From: Treponema sp. OMZ 798
GTDB taxonomy: Bacteria > Spirochaetota > Spirochaetia > Treponematales > Treponemataceae
NCBI RefSeq assembly: GCF_024181385.1
Contig: NZ_CP051305.1
Location: forward strand, 2,108,001 to 2,172,000
Direction: 5' to 3'
DNA length: 64,000 nucleotides
Under the pieces are notes generated by a model. It worked only from the letters and a program-made list of their open reading frames with translations, searched no databases and had not been told where the DNA came from. Each line of letters begins with the position of its first letter. Within the stretch, counting starts at the first letter, position 1. The translations under genes were made by a program, and so were the position numbers. This document shows, piece by piece, positions 1-9,300 of the stretch.

Positions 1-1
1 A

Positions 2-1180
2 GTTCATTCGGGCAAGATTAAAACTTCCACAGGTAATACCTTTACCGATGTAGTCCAAATCGGCATAGGAGGCTCCGACCTGGGGCCGAGAGCCATGTAC
101 ATAGCCTTAAAAAATTGGGCAAAGACAAACGGCAAACATAAGATGAGGGCTCATTTTATTTCCAATGTGGATCCCGATGATGCGGCCGAGGTGTTAAATT
201 CCATCGATCTTGCAAGCTCCCTTTTTATCCTCGTTTCAAAAAGCGGCACAACTCAGGAAACGCTTGCAAACGAAAGGTTTGTCAAATCCGTTCTCGAAAA
301 AAACGGACTTGACAGCAAAAAGCAGATGCTTGCCGTTACAAGCGAAACAAGCCCGCTTGCAAATAACCCCGATTATCTTACTTCCTTTTATATGGATGAT
401 TTTATAGGCGGAAGATATTCTTCCACCTCGGTTTGCGGAGCGGCAGTGCTCGCCCTCGCCTTCGGAATGGAAACTGTGGACGCCTTTTTAAAAGGGGCCG
501 CAGCAGGAGATAAGCTTTCTTTAAATAAGAACATAAAAGAAAATGCAAGCCTCTTGGATGCCCTCCTCGGTGTTTACGAAAGAAACGTATTATCTTATTC
601 GGCAACGGCAATCCTGCCCTATAGTCAGGCCCTTTCCCGCTTCCCTGCCCACCTCCAGCAGCTGGACATGGAATCGAACGGAAAAACCGTAAACCGCTTC
701 GGCGAAAAAATTTCCTATAAAACGGGCCCCGTAATTTTCGGAGAACCGGGCACAAACGGACAACATTCTTTTTATCAGCTCCTTCATCAGGGAAGCGATA
801 TAATCCCCTTGCAGTTTATCGGCTTTAAAAAAAGCCAAATCGGCCTCGATGTCGAAAGCGAGGGCTCTACCAATATGCAAAAGCTCAATGCAAATTTGGC
901 AGCCCAAATCATGGCCTTTGCCGCAGGTAAAACCGATGAAAACAAAAACAAGGACTTTGCAGGCAACCGCCCCGCAAGTTTAATCTACGGAGAAGAGCTA
1001 AACCCCGAAAACCTCGGTGCCCTTCTTGCCCATTACGAAAACAAGGTGATGTTCCAAGGCTTTATCTGGAATCTCAACAGCTTCGACCAAGAGGGAGTTC
1101 AGCTCGGCAAAACTCTTGCAAAAAAGGTGCTTTCAAAGGATATGCCCCCGGCCCTCAAGGCTTTTTCGGAACTTCTATGA
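2..1180 (+). CDS. pgi: Glucose-6-phosphate isomerase, 5' end outside window
   Basis: Interconverts glucose-6-phosphate and fructose-6-phosphate in cytoplasmic glycolysis. The frame is already open at base 2, so the start lies upstream; the first ATG inside the window (95) is internal. About 392 residues are visible, against roughly 530 for the family, so about a quarter is missing. Visible family landmarks are the sugar-phosphate loop IGIGGSDLGPRAM just before base 95, SKSGTTQET, the catalytic-glutamate region DMESNGK, the signature GEPGTNGQHSFYQLLHQG, and the C-terminal lysine region GVQLGKTLAK. The stop overlaps the engB start by four bases (ATGA at 1177-1180), so the two genes are probably translationally coupled. 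Confidence 0.97.
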   Translation, partial: VHSGKIKTSTGNTFTDVVQIGIGGSDLGPRAMYIALKNWAKTNGKHKMRAHFISNVDPDDAAEVLNSIDLASSLFILVSKSGTTQETLANERFVKSVLEKNGLDSKKQMLAVTSETSPLANNPDYLTSFYMDDFIGGRYSSTSVCGAAVLALAFGMETVDAFLKGAAAGDKLSLNKNIKENASLLDALLGVYERNVLSYSATAILPYSQALSRFPAHLQQLDMESNGKTVNRFGEKISYKTGPVIFGEPGTNGQHSFYQLLHQGSDIIPLQFIGFKKSQIGLDVESEGSTNMQKLNANLAAQIMAFAAGKTDENKNKDFAGNRPASLIYGEELNPENLGALLAHYENKVMFQGFIWNLNSFDQEGVQLGKTLAKKVLSKDMPPALKAFSELL

Positions 1181-1815
1181 AGATTATAAATGCGGAATTT
1201 ATAAAGGGAGCCGTCAAGGCAGAGCAGTTTCCCGAAACAGGAGTTTCCGAATTTGCCTTTTTCGGCCGCTCCAATGCAGGGAAGTCGAGCTTGATAAACA
1301 TGCTTGTCAACAGAAAAAACTTGGTCAAGACAGGTTCCCGCCCGGGAATGACGAGGGAGGTAAACTTCTTTTTGGTGAACCGCCCGGCTTCTTTAAATTT
1401 TAACCCCAAGACCAAGAAGTTTTCAGGGCCGGCCCCTAAGGACATGTTTGTACTTACAGACCTTCCGGGCTACGGCTATGCAAAACTTTCAGGTGGAATG
1501 ACCTTGCAAATCGACAAGATGCTCTACGAGTATTGTACAAACCGCCCCCTTTTAAAAACCATCTTTTTTTTGATGGATATGAGGCGGGAACCTACAGAAA
1601 CCGAAAAAGAAAGCATCAATTTTTTCCATAAACTGGATATTGAGGTTGTAATCGTCGGAACCAAGGCCGATAAGATAGGTAAAAACGATCAGATAAAGGC
1701 GAAAAATGCTTGGACCGCCTTCTTTAACTTTGACGAAGAGCTCATCATCATAAGCTCTGCTGCAAAAAAAACGGGAAGGGACGAGATTTTGTCTTTAATC
1801 TCAAAAAGGATTTAA
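1177..1815 (+). CDS. engB: Ribosome-biogenesis GTPase EngB/YsxC/YihA
   Basis: Circularly conserved small GTPase needed for large-subunit ribosome assembly. The G motifs are in order: GRSNAGKSS (G1, about residues 29-37), SRPGMTREVNFF (G2), DLPGYGYAK (G3), GTKADK (G4) and SSAAKKTG (G5). At 212 residues it is slightly longer than the usual 190-200, because of a short lysine/proline-rich insert between G2 and G3 (about residues 70-88). The ATG overlaps the pgi stop (ATGA). hutD follows three bases after the stop, so the three genes read as one transcript. Confidence 0.95.
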   Translation: MKIINAEFIKGAVKAEQFPETGVSEFAFFGRSNAGKSSLINMLVNRKNLVKTGSRPGMTREVNFFLVNRPASLNFNPKTKKFSGPAPKDMFVLTDLPGYGYAKLSGGMTLQIDKMLYEYCTNRPLLKTIFFLMDMRREPTETEKESINFFHKLDIEVVIVGTKADKIGKNDQIKAKNAWTAFFNFDEELIIISSAAKKTGRDEILSLISKRI

Positions 1816-1818
1816 ATT

Positions 1819-2421
1819 ATGAAAATTACACATTACGGCGAAAAAGATTTTAAAACTTCAAACTGGAGCGGAGGCACTACGACGGAACTTTTTATTTATC
1901 CGCGTGAAGCTGAGTATCAAAAAAGAAATTTTTTGTTCCGCCTAAGCTCCGCTACAGTCGATTTGGATAGGTCTGACTTCACTCCGCTTGCCGGGTTTTT
2001 CCGTTTTATTTCTCCCTTAAACGGGGACTTAAAAATAAGCCATGACGAAAAAAACTTCACCAAGCTCAAGCCCTACGAGGTCTACGCCTTTGACGGAGGC
2101 GCAAAAACGGTCAGCATGGGAAGGGTTAGGGATTTTAACCTAATGGTAAAAGAAGGCGTAGAGACGGAAGTGAAAAATTTTGCCTTAAATAAAAATTCTG
2201 TTTTAAAGTTTTCGGTATCGAAGGGAGAAATAGGATGGATTTTTTCGTACAATGCTAAAACCCTGCTTACCTCCGAAACAGCCGGAGAAAAAAAAGAGTT
2301 CAATCTCGATAAATTGGACCTGATTATTTTTGAACCGGACGGCGATACAAAAGAAGAAGTTTTGCTTTCAGCCGATAACACTATAAGTTTGTTTTACGGA
2401 AAGATTCCTGTACTTTCTTAA
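1819..2421 (+). CDS. hutD: HutD/Ves family protein
   Basis: Cupin-type protein of the HutD family, which is linked to histidine-utilisation clusters but has no firmly assigned reaction. The family pattern is clear near the N terminus: NWSGGTTTELFIYP followed by RLSSATVDLDRSDFTPLAGFFR. The protein is 200 residues with no signal peptide. It begins three bases after engB. The other hut gene in the window, urocanate hydratase, lies some 48 kb away, so HutD is not in an operon with it here. The family call is strong; the role is weak. Confidence 0.88.
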   Translation: MKITHYGEKDFKTSNWSGGTTTELFIYPREAEYQKRNFLFRLSSATVDLDRSDFTPLAGFFRFISPLNGDLKISHDEKNFTKLKPYEVYAFDGGAKTVSMGRVRDFNLMVKEGVETEVKNFALNKNSVLKFSVSKGEIGWIFSYNAKTLLTSETAGEKKEFNLDKLDLIIFEPDGDTKEEVLLSADNTISLFYGKIPVLS

Positions 2422-2474
2422 CATGAAACAAAATAAAAAAATCATAAACTTAAAATCACAAACTTAGAATTATA

Positions 2475-3227
2475 ATGAAAAAAAAGCTTTACGAAATAGT
2501 CTATGAAGATAAAGACCTCATAATAGTAAATAAGAGTGCCGGTCTCCTTGTAACAGCCGACCGCTGGGACAGCGAAGCTCCCCGCCTCGATAAGATACTT
2601 GAAGAAGCTCTTTTAAAAAAAGAACAAGGCTCAAAAATTTGTAACTCGAAAATTTATCCCGTTCATCGGCTTGACAAGGACACTTCCGGCCTCATCATCT
2701 ATGCCCTAAATGCTGAAGCCCATAAAATCTTAAACGACGATTTTCAAAACCGCAAAATAGAAAAAATCTATCATGCCGTATCGGCCGGCTGCCCTCGAGA
2801 AGAAAATTTTAAAAGCGAAGCAAGATTAAAAATAGACGGCGATAAGATGCACCGCACCCTCATAGACGAAAAAAAAGGAAAAGATTCCTTAACCGAATTC
2901 TCTCTTTTAAAAAAATTAGGCCGCTTTTCCCTCTTGGAAGCCCGTCCCATAACCGGCCGAACTCATCAGATAAGAGCCCACCTAAAACATCTGGGACTTC
3001 CCATCCTATGCGATAGTCTTTACGGAAACGGAGAGCCAGTCTACATATCAGCCTTAAAAAAGAATTGGAGGGGCGATAAATATGAAGAGCGTCCCATAAT
3101 CTCGCGATTAGCCCTCCATGCTCACTCGCTAAAATTCTTTCATCCCATAAGCAGGGAAAAAATAGAAATAAGAGCAGATTATCCTAAGGACATGGCGAGT
3201 CTTATCAATCAGCTTTCAAAATTGTAA
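2475..3227 (+). CDS. RluA-family RNA pseudouridine synthase
   Basis: Isomerises uridine to pseudouridine in rRNA or tRNA. The catalytic motif VHRLDKDTSGLIIYA is at about residues 63-77, with the active-site aspartate in HRLD. The second family block, PITGRTHQIRAHLKHLGLPILCDSLYG, is also intact. At 250 residues it has only the catalytic domain and lacks the N-terminal S4 domain of RluC/RluD types, so the exact target uridine cannot be given. It starts 53 bases after hutD. Confidence 0.9.
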   Translation: MKKKLYEIVYEDKDLIIVNKSAGLLVTADRWDSEAPRLDKILEEALLKKEQGSKICNSKIYPVHRLDKDTSGLIIYALNAEAHKILNDDFQNRKIEKIYHAVSAGCPREENFKSEARLKIDGDKMHRTLIDEKKGKDSLTEFSLLKKLGRFSLLEARPITGRTHQIRAHLKHLGLPILCDSLYGNGEPVYISALKKNWRGDKYEERPIISRLALHAHSLKFFHPISREKIEIRADYPKDMASLINQLSKL

Positions 3228-3287
3228 AAAGAGGCTTTGCAAAAGCGGCTTGACTGCTGCGTCAGATTTGAAGGTGAGTGTTAGAAC

Positions 3288-3569
3288 TTATTTTCCAACA
3301 TAAAAGCTTTCATAACTGTACTCACACCATTTTTCATACATCTGAATATATTTTTCTTTGATAAACTCTTGTATTTTCCTTAACTCTTTATCAGTCAGAA
3401 TACCTCTATTTTGAATTACTGTATCACCATTATCTTTTACAAAAAATTTAGCAGAACTTTCTTCCGTTAATTTAGAATCACTCGCGTGTACATGAAACGC
3501 CTCAATAATACATTTTGATGTGAAATATAAATAATACCCAGCAACCTTAAATGAAAAATATTTCGGCAT
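3288..3569 (-). CDS. Small hypothetical protein, DUF4160-like
   Basis: 93 residues, last gene of a tight three-gene minus-strand module, one base after its neighbour. The layout 'FHVHA ... AKFFVKDNGDTVIQNRGILTDKEL ... IQEFIKEKYIQMYEKW' resembles DUF4160-type proteins, which are often found in small toxin-antitoxin-like pairs. The family is assigned only from this pattern. No signal peptide or membrane segment is seen, and the function is not known. Confidence 0.6.
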   Translation of the reverse strand: MPKYFSFKVAGYYLYFTSKCIIEAFHVHASDSKLTEESSAKFFVKDNGDTVIQNRGILTDKELRKIQEFIKEKYIQMYEKWCEYSYESFYVGK

Positions 3570-3570
3570 A

Positions 3571-3792
3571 TTAATCTTCCATGTATTTTAAACAACTTTG
3601 TAAATATTTTTTCGAAACAGCTATTTCTATATCATCCATATTTGTTTCTATCAAAGTCCCATCAGGCTTAAAAACTGCAGCACCGTAACCATTGTTTAGA
3701 TTAAAAACTCTTATTCCATCAGGGATTTTCTTAAATGCAAAACCGTTATCAATAACATCTGCCTCATGAGCAATTTTATATAAATCAGGCAT
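3571..3792 (-). CDS. Small hypothetical protein
   Basis: 73 residues, middle gene of the three-gene module. The start overlaps the end of the upstream gene by eight bases (3785-3792), which supports translational coupling. The sequence looks like a small beta-rich soluble protein (GFAFKKIPDGIRVFNLNNG, then a phenylalanine/aspartate-rich stretch). No family was recognised and no catalytic motif is visible. Confidence 0.6.
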   Translation of the reverse strand: MPDLYKIAHEADVIDNGFAFKKIPDGIRVFNLNNGYGAAVFKPDGTLIETNMDDIEIAVSKKYLQSCLKYMED

Positions 3793-4063
3793 AACGCACC
3801 TCCACTTTTCTAATTGAAGATAAAAATTCTTCTACATCAATATATAAATTTTTTAATATTGGAATTAAATCAATATATTCTTCTTCCGGTTCAGAATTAT
3901 GACTATATTTAGCCAACACCTCAAGATAGCCGCTGTCCCAATAGAGAATTTTTTCGTATTTTTCCAGTGAATACGGAGCTGCAAATTTTAATCGAGTATT
4001 ATTAAAAGAGAATAATGTGTATGAACCGTCATTGCTTAAATAAGCTGTATCAAATACGCTCAT
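3785..4063 (-). CDS. Small hypothetical protein heading a three-gene module
   Basis: 92 residues, acidic, soluble, first gene of the module. Recognisable features are only compositional (SNDGSYTLFSFNNTRLKFAAPY; EEEYIDLIPILKNLY). It has no Shine-Dalgarno; instead an extended -10 (TGC TATAAT) ends six bases before the ATG, so the mRNA may be leaderless. Its tight coupling with the two following genes suggests that the three act together, possibly as an immunity or toxin-antitoxin type unit, but this is inference only. Confidence 0.6.
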   Translation of the reverse strand: MSVFDTAYLSNDGSYTLFSFNNTRLKFAAPYSLEKYEKILYWDSGYLEVLAKYSHNSEPEEEYIDLIPILKNLYIDVEEFLSSIRKVEVRYA

Positions 4064-4069
4064 ATTTAA

Positions 4070-4078
4070 ATTATAGCA
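4070..4078 (-). promoter_or_regulatory. Extended -10 promoter of the three-gene module
   Basis: On the minus strand TGC is directly followed by TATAAT, then six bases, then the ATG at 4063. No convincing -35 is present at 17 bases. Start-site spacing predicts a transcript that begins at or within a base of the start codon. Confidence 0.6.
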
Positions 4079-4134
4079 TAAAAATATAAAACAAACTACT
4101 TGCAGAACAATAAATATTTAAAATTACAGTAGTT

Positions 4135-6192
4135 CTAACACTTATCAAAAGGTTTATTAAATTTAGTTTGCTCGAGGAGCTCAAAGGCGGCGGAGCGGGC
4201 TTCCTGCAAAATTTTAAAGTCACGGGCCGGGTCTGCAATCGTAAAGCCGAGGTGATAACCCGACTGCTCAATTCCGCCTATATCTCCGGGGCCGCGGAGC
4301 CTTAGGTCTTCCTCGGAGATTATAAAGCCGTCATTTGTTTCCTTCATTATAGTAAGGCGGGCTCTTCCGGCCTCGGTAATTTTTTTCCCGTAAATCAAAA
4401 AACAATAGGCTTGGAGATCTCCGCGCCCGACCCTTCCGCGGAGCTGATGCAGTGCGGAAAGGCCGAACCTGTCGGCGTGTTCTATCACCATGCAGGTCGC
4501 ATTGGGAACGTCCACACCGACCTCGACAACAGAAGTCGCAACCAAAATATTGAGCTTCCCCGACCCGAATTCCTCCATAATTCTTTTTTGATCTTCTTCC
4601 GGAACCTTGGAGTGAATTAAGGCCAACCTATGATTGGGAAAACCTGCCCTTAATTCTTCAAACATCCTCTCTGCCGATTTTAGGGAAAGGTCTTCATTTT
4701 CTTCTATTAAAGGATATACAAAATAAGCCTGCCTGCCTTGTAAAATCTCCTGCCCGATAAAGTTATAAACCCTTTCGGCTTTCTCCTCCGCAGCAACATA
4801 GGTGATAATCGGCTTCCTTCCGGGCGGCATGGTTTTTATGGTCGAAATATCCAAGTCGCCGAAGATAGAAAGGGCGAGGGTTCGGGGAATGGGAGTTGCA
4901 CTCATCATAAGAAGGTGGGGATTCCGTTTTTCTTCATTGCTTTCGGCTCCCTTTTGGATTATGGCCGAGCGCTGGAGAACTCCGAAGCGGTGCTGTTCGT
5001 CTATTACGGCTAGGCGTAAATTTTTATACTGCACCCCTGCCGAAAAAAGAGAGTGGGTACCGATTATCAAATCGATGTTTCCCTTTTGCAATTCTTGTAA
5101 AAGACGGCTCCTTCCCTTAGCCTTGGTATTCCCGGTTAAAAAGGCAAGCCGTACACCGAGGGGCTCCAAGAGGCGGGCTGCATTTTCGGCATGTTGGCGG
5201 GCTAAAAGCTCTGTGGGGGCTAAAAAGGCCGCCTGACCGCCCTGCTCTATTACCTTTAAACAGCCTAAAAAGGCGGCAAGAGTCTTCCCCGAGCCGACAT
5301 CTCCCTGCATAAGACGGGCCATTGTGTTGGGGCCGTCCAGATCCTCGTTTATCTCGGCACAGACCGAAAGCTGATCTTGGGTAAGCTTAAAATTAAGCCT
5401 TTCCAAGAGGGCTTTTTGAAGCGGCGTTAAAAGAGGCTCTTTTTTGACAGTTTTGCCGATATTTCTTTCATCTTCAAGGTTGGGAAGCCTTCCCCGCCTC
5501 TCAATCGACCTCATCCCTATGGCATATTGAAACAAAAAGAACTCTTCAAAGATGAGGGCATAGCGGCCTTTTTCTACCTCAGCCATGGATTTCGGCGCAT
5601 GGAGCATAAAAAGCACTTCCTGCTTAGGCGGAAGACCGTATTTTTTTAAAACGGAATCGGGAAGCTCGGAATCGATGCCCTGTCCGTACATTTTTAGGGC
5701 GGAAGCAATTATTTTCCTCAGTTTTGCCTGTCCCAGACCCGAAGTAAGGGAATAAACCGGAAGAATCCTTGCCTGCATATTTTCAGGTTTTTCAAGCTCG
5801 AATGCAGAGGACTGAAGTTCCCCGTATTTGCGGTAAAAAGAGCCGTACACAAAGGCCCTTGCTCCTATGGGAAAGCTTTTTTCTAAAAAGGGGCGGTTAA
5901 AACAGATAAGAGAGGCCGTCATTCCGTTTTTGTCGGATACAATAAGTTTTAAGGTTTTCATCTTGCCGAAGCCGAACCATTCATGGCCTGCAACGGTAAC
6001 TTCTACATGAATTTTTTGAAACCTGTTCCAATCCAAAAAAACGTTTATCTTTGAGCGGTCTTCCCAATCCCGCGGAAAAAGCCTTAAAAGGTCTCCGGTA
6101 TTTTCTACACCAAGCCTTTTTAACTGTGAGACCGCGGCTGCACCTACTCCGGCAATATTTGTAAGAGGGCCCTGTATTTCAGAAATAAGCAT
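4135..6192 (-). CDS. recG: ATP-dependent DNA helicase RecG
   Basis: Branch-migrating helicase acting on stalled forks and Holliday junctions. At 685 residues it is full length. An N-terminal wedge/OB region is followed by superfamily-2 motifs: GDVGSGKT (motif I), AVIDEQHRFGV (DExH), MMSATPIPRTLALSIFGD (motif III) and HQLRGRVGRGDLQAYC (motif VI). The ATG at 6192 has no Shine-Dalgarno; an extended -10 lies five bases upstream, which fits a leaderless start. It is transcribed away from the giant gene at 6312. Confidence 0.97.
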   Translation of the reverse strand: MLISEIQGPLTNIAGVGAAAVSQLKRLGVENTGDLLRLFPRDWEDRSKINVFLDWNRFQKIHVEVTVAGHEWFGFGKMKTLKLIVSDKNGMTASLICFNRPFLEKSFPIGARAFVYGSFYRKYGELQSSAFELEKPENMQARILPVYSLTSGLGQAKLRKIIASALKMYGQGIDSELPDSVLKKYGLPPKQEVLFMLHAPKSMAEVEKGRYALIFEEFFLFQYAIGMRSIERRGRLPNLEDERNIGKTVKKEPLLTPLQKALLERLNFKLTQDQLSVCAEINEDLDGPNTMARLMQGDVGSGKTLAAFLGCLKVIEQGGQAAFLAPTELLARQHAENAARLLEPLGVRLAFLTGNTKAKGRSRLLQELQKGNIDLIIGTHSLFSAGVQYKNLRLAVIDEQHRFGVLQRSAIIQKGAESNEEKRNPHLLMMSATPIPRTLALSIFGDLDISTIKTMPPGRKPIITYVAAEEKAERVYNFIGQEILQGRQAYFVYPLIEENEDLSLKSAERMFEELRAGFPNHRLALIHSKVPEEDQKRIMEEFGSGKLNILVATSVVEVGVDVPNATCMVIEHADRFGLSALHQLRGRVGRGDLQAYCFLIYGKKITEAGRARLTIMKETNDGFIISEEDLRLRGPGDIGGIEQSGYHLGFTIADPARDFKILQEARSAAFELLEQTKFNKPFDKC

Positions 6193-6197
6193 AATTT

Positions 6198-6206
6198 ATT
6201 GTAGCA
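6198..6206 (-). promoter_or_regulatory. Extended -10 promoter of recG
   Basis: Minus strand: TGC-TACAAT with only five bases (aaatt) before the recG ATG. There is no purine-rich ribosome site between. The geometry matches that seen upstream of dnaX, rpe and tmk in this window. Confidence 0.6.
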
Positions 6207-6269
6207 TAAGTTTTTAAAAATTATAAGTACTAGACTTTTTTGATAAAATGTGATAGTCTTATTAGGTTG

Positions 6270-6297
6270 CTGTGATTACATTTTTGCTAAATCACAG
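6270..6297. repeat. Perfect inverted repeat upstream of the giant GGDEF gene
   Basis: CTGTGATT (6270-6277) and AATCACAG (6290-6297) are perfect 8-base arms around a 12-base loop, 14 bases before the start codon at 6312. It could be an operator or an mRNA hairpin that controls access to the start. The half-sites resemble TGTGA/TCACA, but the 16-base gap is not that of a CRP site. Confidence 0.5.
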
Positions 6298-6311
6298 ACC
6301 GGGTTTAGCCT

Positions 6312-9300
6312 ATGGAAATCATAAATAGTCGATACAAGATTATTAACAAGATAAGCAACTCGATGCCTTATGTGCAGGAATTTCTGGCCGCAGATTTATG
6401 GTCGGAAAGCATAAAAATTAACTTAAAAATTGTATCGTCCCTAGAACTAAAAAAAGAAGAACTTGATTTTTTTAAAGATAATTTTATTACCATAAGCACT
6501 ATCGATAACCATTTTTATCTTAAAAACTACGGATTTTCCAGTTTATACCTGTCCTATCCCTCTTTGCCCCATTCAAGCCCCGATGAAATTTTATATATTT
6601 TTACCACCGAACATCTTGAAAATGCAATGCCGGTTTTGGAATTTATACAAGAATGTTCAATGGAAGATGTCCTCAAAATAGCCGTATCGGTTTGCCAGAG
6701 TCTTGTACATGCGAGTAATATGGGATTTGAGTATGAAGTATTCGCTCACGATAATGTAATGATAGTCGAAGAGAAAGACGGTTTTAGAGTCCGAATAAAG
6801 GATATCGTATCGGCAAAACTTGAAAACTCCGCATCGGTGCGGTTTAAAGAGGCTGAAGACCATACAGGAACTAATGAAAACATAGATACCGTTCTTTCTT
6901 TTATAGTTACACTCCTTGCAGGACAAGAAGTTAAAAAAAGCGTTTCATCGGCACTTGCTAAACTAAAAACGGTTTATAAAAATAAAAACTTAAATAAAAA
7001 AGATGAAGATATTTTTACAGCATTATATGAAATAGCAAAAAAACATATTCAACATAAAAATAAAAATCAGAAAATTAAAATACATAGCATTATTCAGGAT
7101 ATAAATAAAACACTTAATAGAAACTACCTTGCAGATATTATTCCGCCTCTTAACAGCATAACTTTTCGCCCTAAACTGGTAGGAAAACAAAAAGAAATAA
7201 ATACGGTATCGCAGGCAAGAACGGAGATACAGTCAAGAAAAGCAAAAAAGCAGGTGTTCCTTATCAAGGGTAACCAGGGAACAGGTAAAACAAGGTTTTT
7301 AAAAGAAGCCGAATACCGTTTAGCCTTGGAAGGAACAAATATATATGCTAATTATAATTTCAGAAATTCAAGCCCGGATCAATTTTGGGATGACTTTTTA
7401 GGAAAAATATTTTTAAATTCATATTCACTCGAGGATATGGATGAAAGAGAACGTATTATAAAAAATATAAAACTCATCCGGGATCATAAGCTTGCCGTCA
7501 ATACGGAAAAAGAATATGAACACATGAAGTTTAAAGCTTTTAATGAAGCAAAAAACTTATTTTTTAAAACAATCGGACAACTCCCTGTATTTCTAATTAT
7601 AGATGATGTAGAATTCGCAAACGACTTTATATTGGATACGATTTTATATTTAGCTACGGAAATTACAGAGCTTGAAAGATTAGGAGTTATTCTGTCTTAT
7701 GACGAAGCAGTTACACCTGTTTCGCCTAAATTTGAATCTTTTTTAAACATATTAAACAATTATGAAAAATGCCAAACCTTTGAACTAAATTATTTTTCTA
7801 AAGAAGAAACGATAGAGATGTTAAAAAATATCCTGCTCTTAAAATATCCTCCTGTAGGTTTTGGACCCATACTATATAAACATACATCAGGCTGTCCGTC
7901 TTTTATTATTGAAATGATAAAAGAATTTGTCAATACAGGAACAATATACAGAGAAAAGCTTACAGGTATATGGCTCATCAAAGACGAAATATACAACGAA
8001 GAACTGCAAAATAAAATTCCAAAATCAATTGAAGAAACTTTAACAAATCAATTGAATATTCTTTCAGCAAGCGAAAAAAAATTCTTTCTTGAAGTATCAT
8101 TATTTCAAAATAAATTCAAAATAGAATATCTGTATAAAATTTTAGCCCTACCGCCGAACCAAATAGATAAAAATATAAAAAAAATTATAAATAAAGGTTT
8201 GATTACAGTTATAAAAACAGGAGACAAGCAAGAGTACGCCATTACCAACCAAATTATGCATAATATTTTGTATCAAATGGTTCCGCCTAAGAATAAAATG
8301 TTACAGCATAAAAAAATAAGTCAAATTCTTCAAAAAGAACCTAATACCGATATAAACGAACTTATATGGCATCTGGAAGAATCGGGAAATAAAAAAGCCG
8401 CATTAAGCTGCTGTCTGGATATAGTGGAAAAAAATATGAAGGAAAAAAATCTGGATGCCGTAATAAAGATTTATGAAAAAATTCCTTCAATAATATCCGG
8501 TCAAAGTATAAAGGCCAAATTTCAGATACTGTTAAAAATATTCGAGCTATATAATCAAATGGCTATAAGAAATAAAGAAGCGGAAATCATCTTAATCCTT
8601 GAGGAAATATTACCTAAAATAAAAGATGCAGATCTTTTATCATGCTATTACAATTTAATGGCCAGGCACGAATACGGAGCTTTAAATGAAGAAAAAATTC
8701 TTTTTTATGTAGATAAACTGGTGGAATTATATACAAAAACATCTAAAGATATAGTTAATCTAAGATTACAGCATGCAAAATGTTTATACTATCATATAAA
8801 ACAGCAAAATCGTGGTTTTAAAGAATCTACATATAAAATATTTAATCTGACAAAAAATCATCCTGAATATGTTACTTATCGAATTGAAGCTTATATATTT
8901 TTAGGATATCTTTATGATAAAAAAAATGAGAAAAAAATATCTTTTAAATGTTTTCAAAAAGCAAAGGAGCTTTCATCTTTATCCAATAATATAAAAACAG
9001 AACTTATTTCAATGTATAATATCTCGGTAATGCATTGGAACAGACATTCAAATGTTGAAAAAACAATTGCATATACAAAGGATGTCATAAATTTAGCCAA
9101 AAAGTTAGGATTTTTGATTATTGAAACCGTTTCTATAATTAATTATGCAAGAATGTTATGTGAAATTCAAAACAACTATGAAGCTTACGAATATGCAAAG
9201 GAAGCGGAAAACAAAATACTTGCTAATAATATGGTGATGTTGAAACTTCCGTGCATTACAACACTTATGGAGATAACCCAAAACTTAAATAGATATAAAG

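Noticed and set aside
402..907. Minus-strand frames inside pgi
   Set aside because: They are shadows of a clearly conserved plus-strand gene.
6271..6296. CRP-type operator
   Set aside because: TGTGA and TCACA halves are 16 bases apart rather than six, so it does not fit a CRP site.
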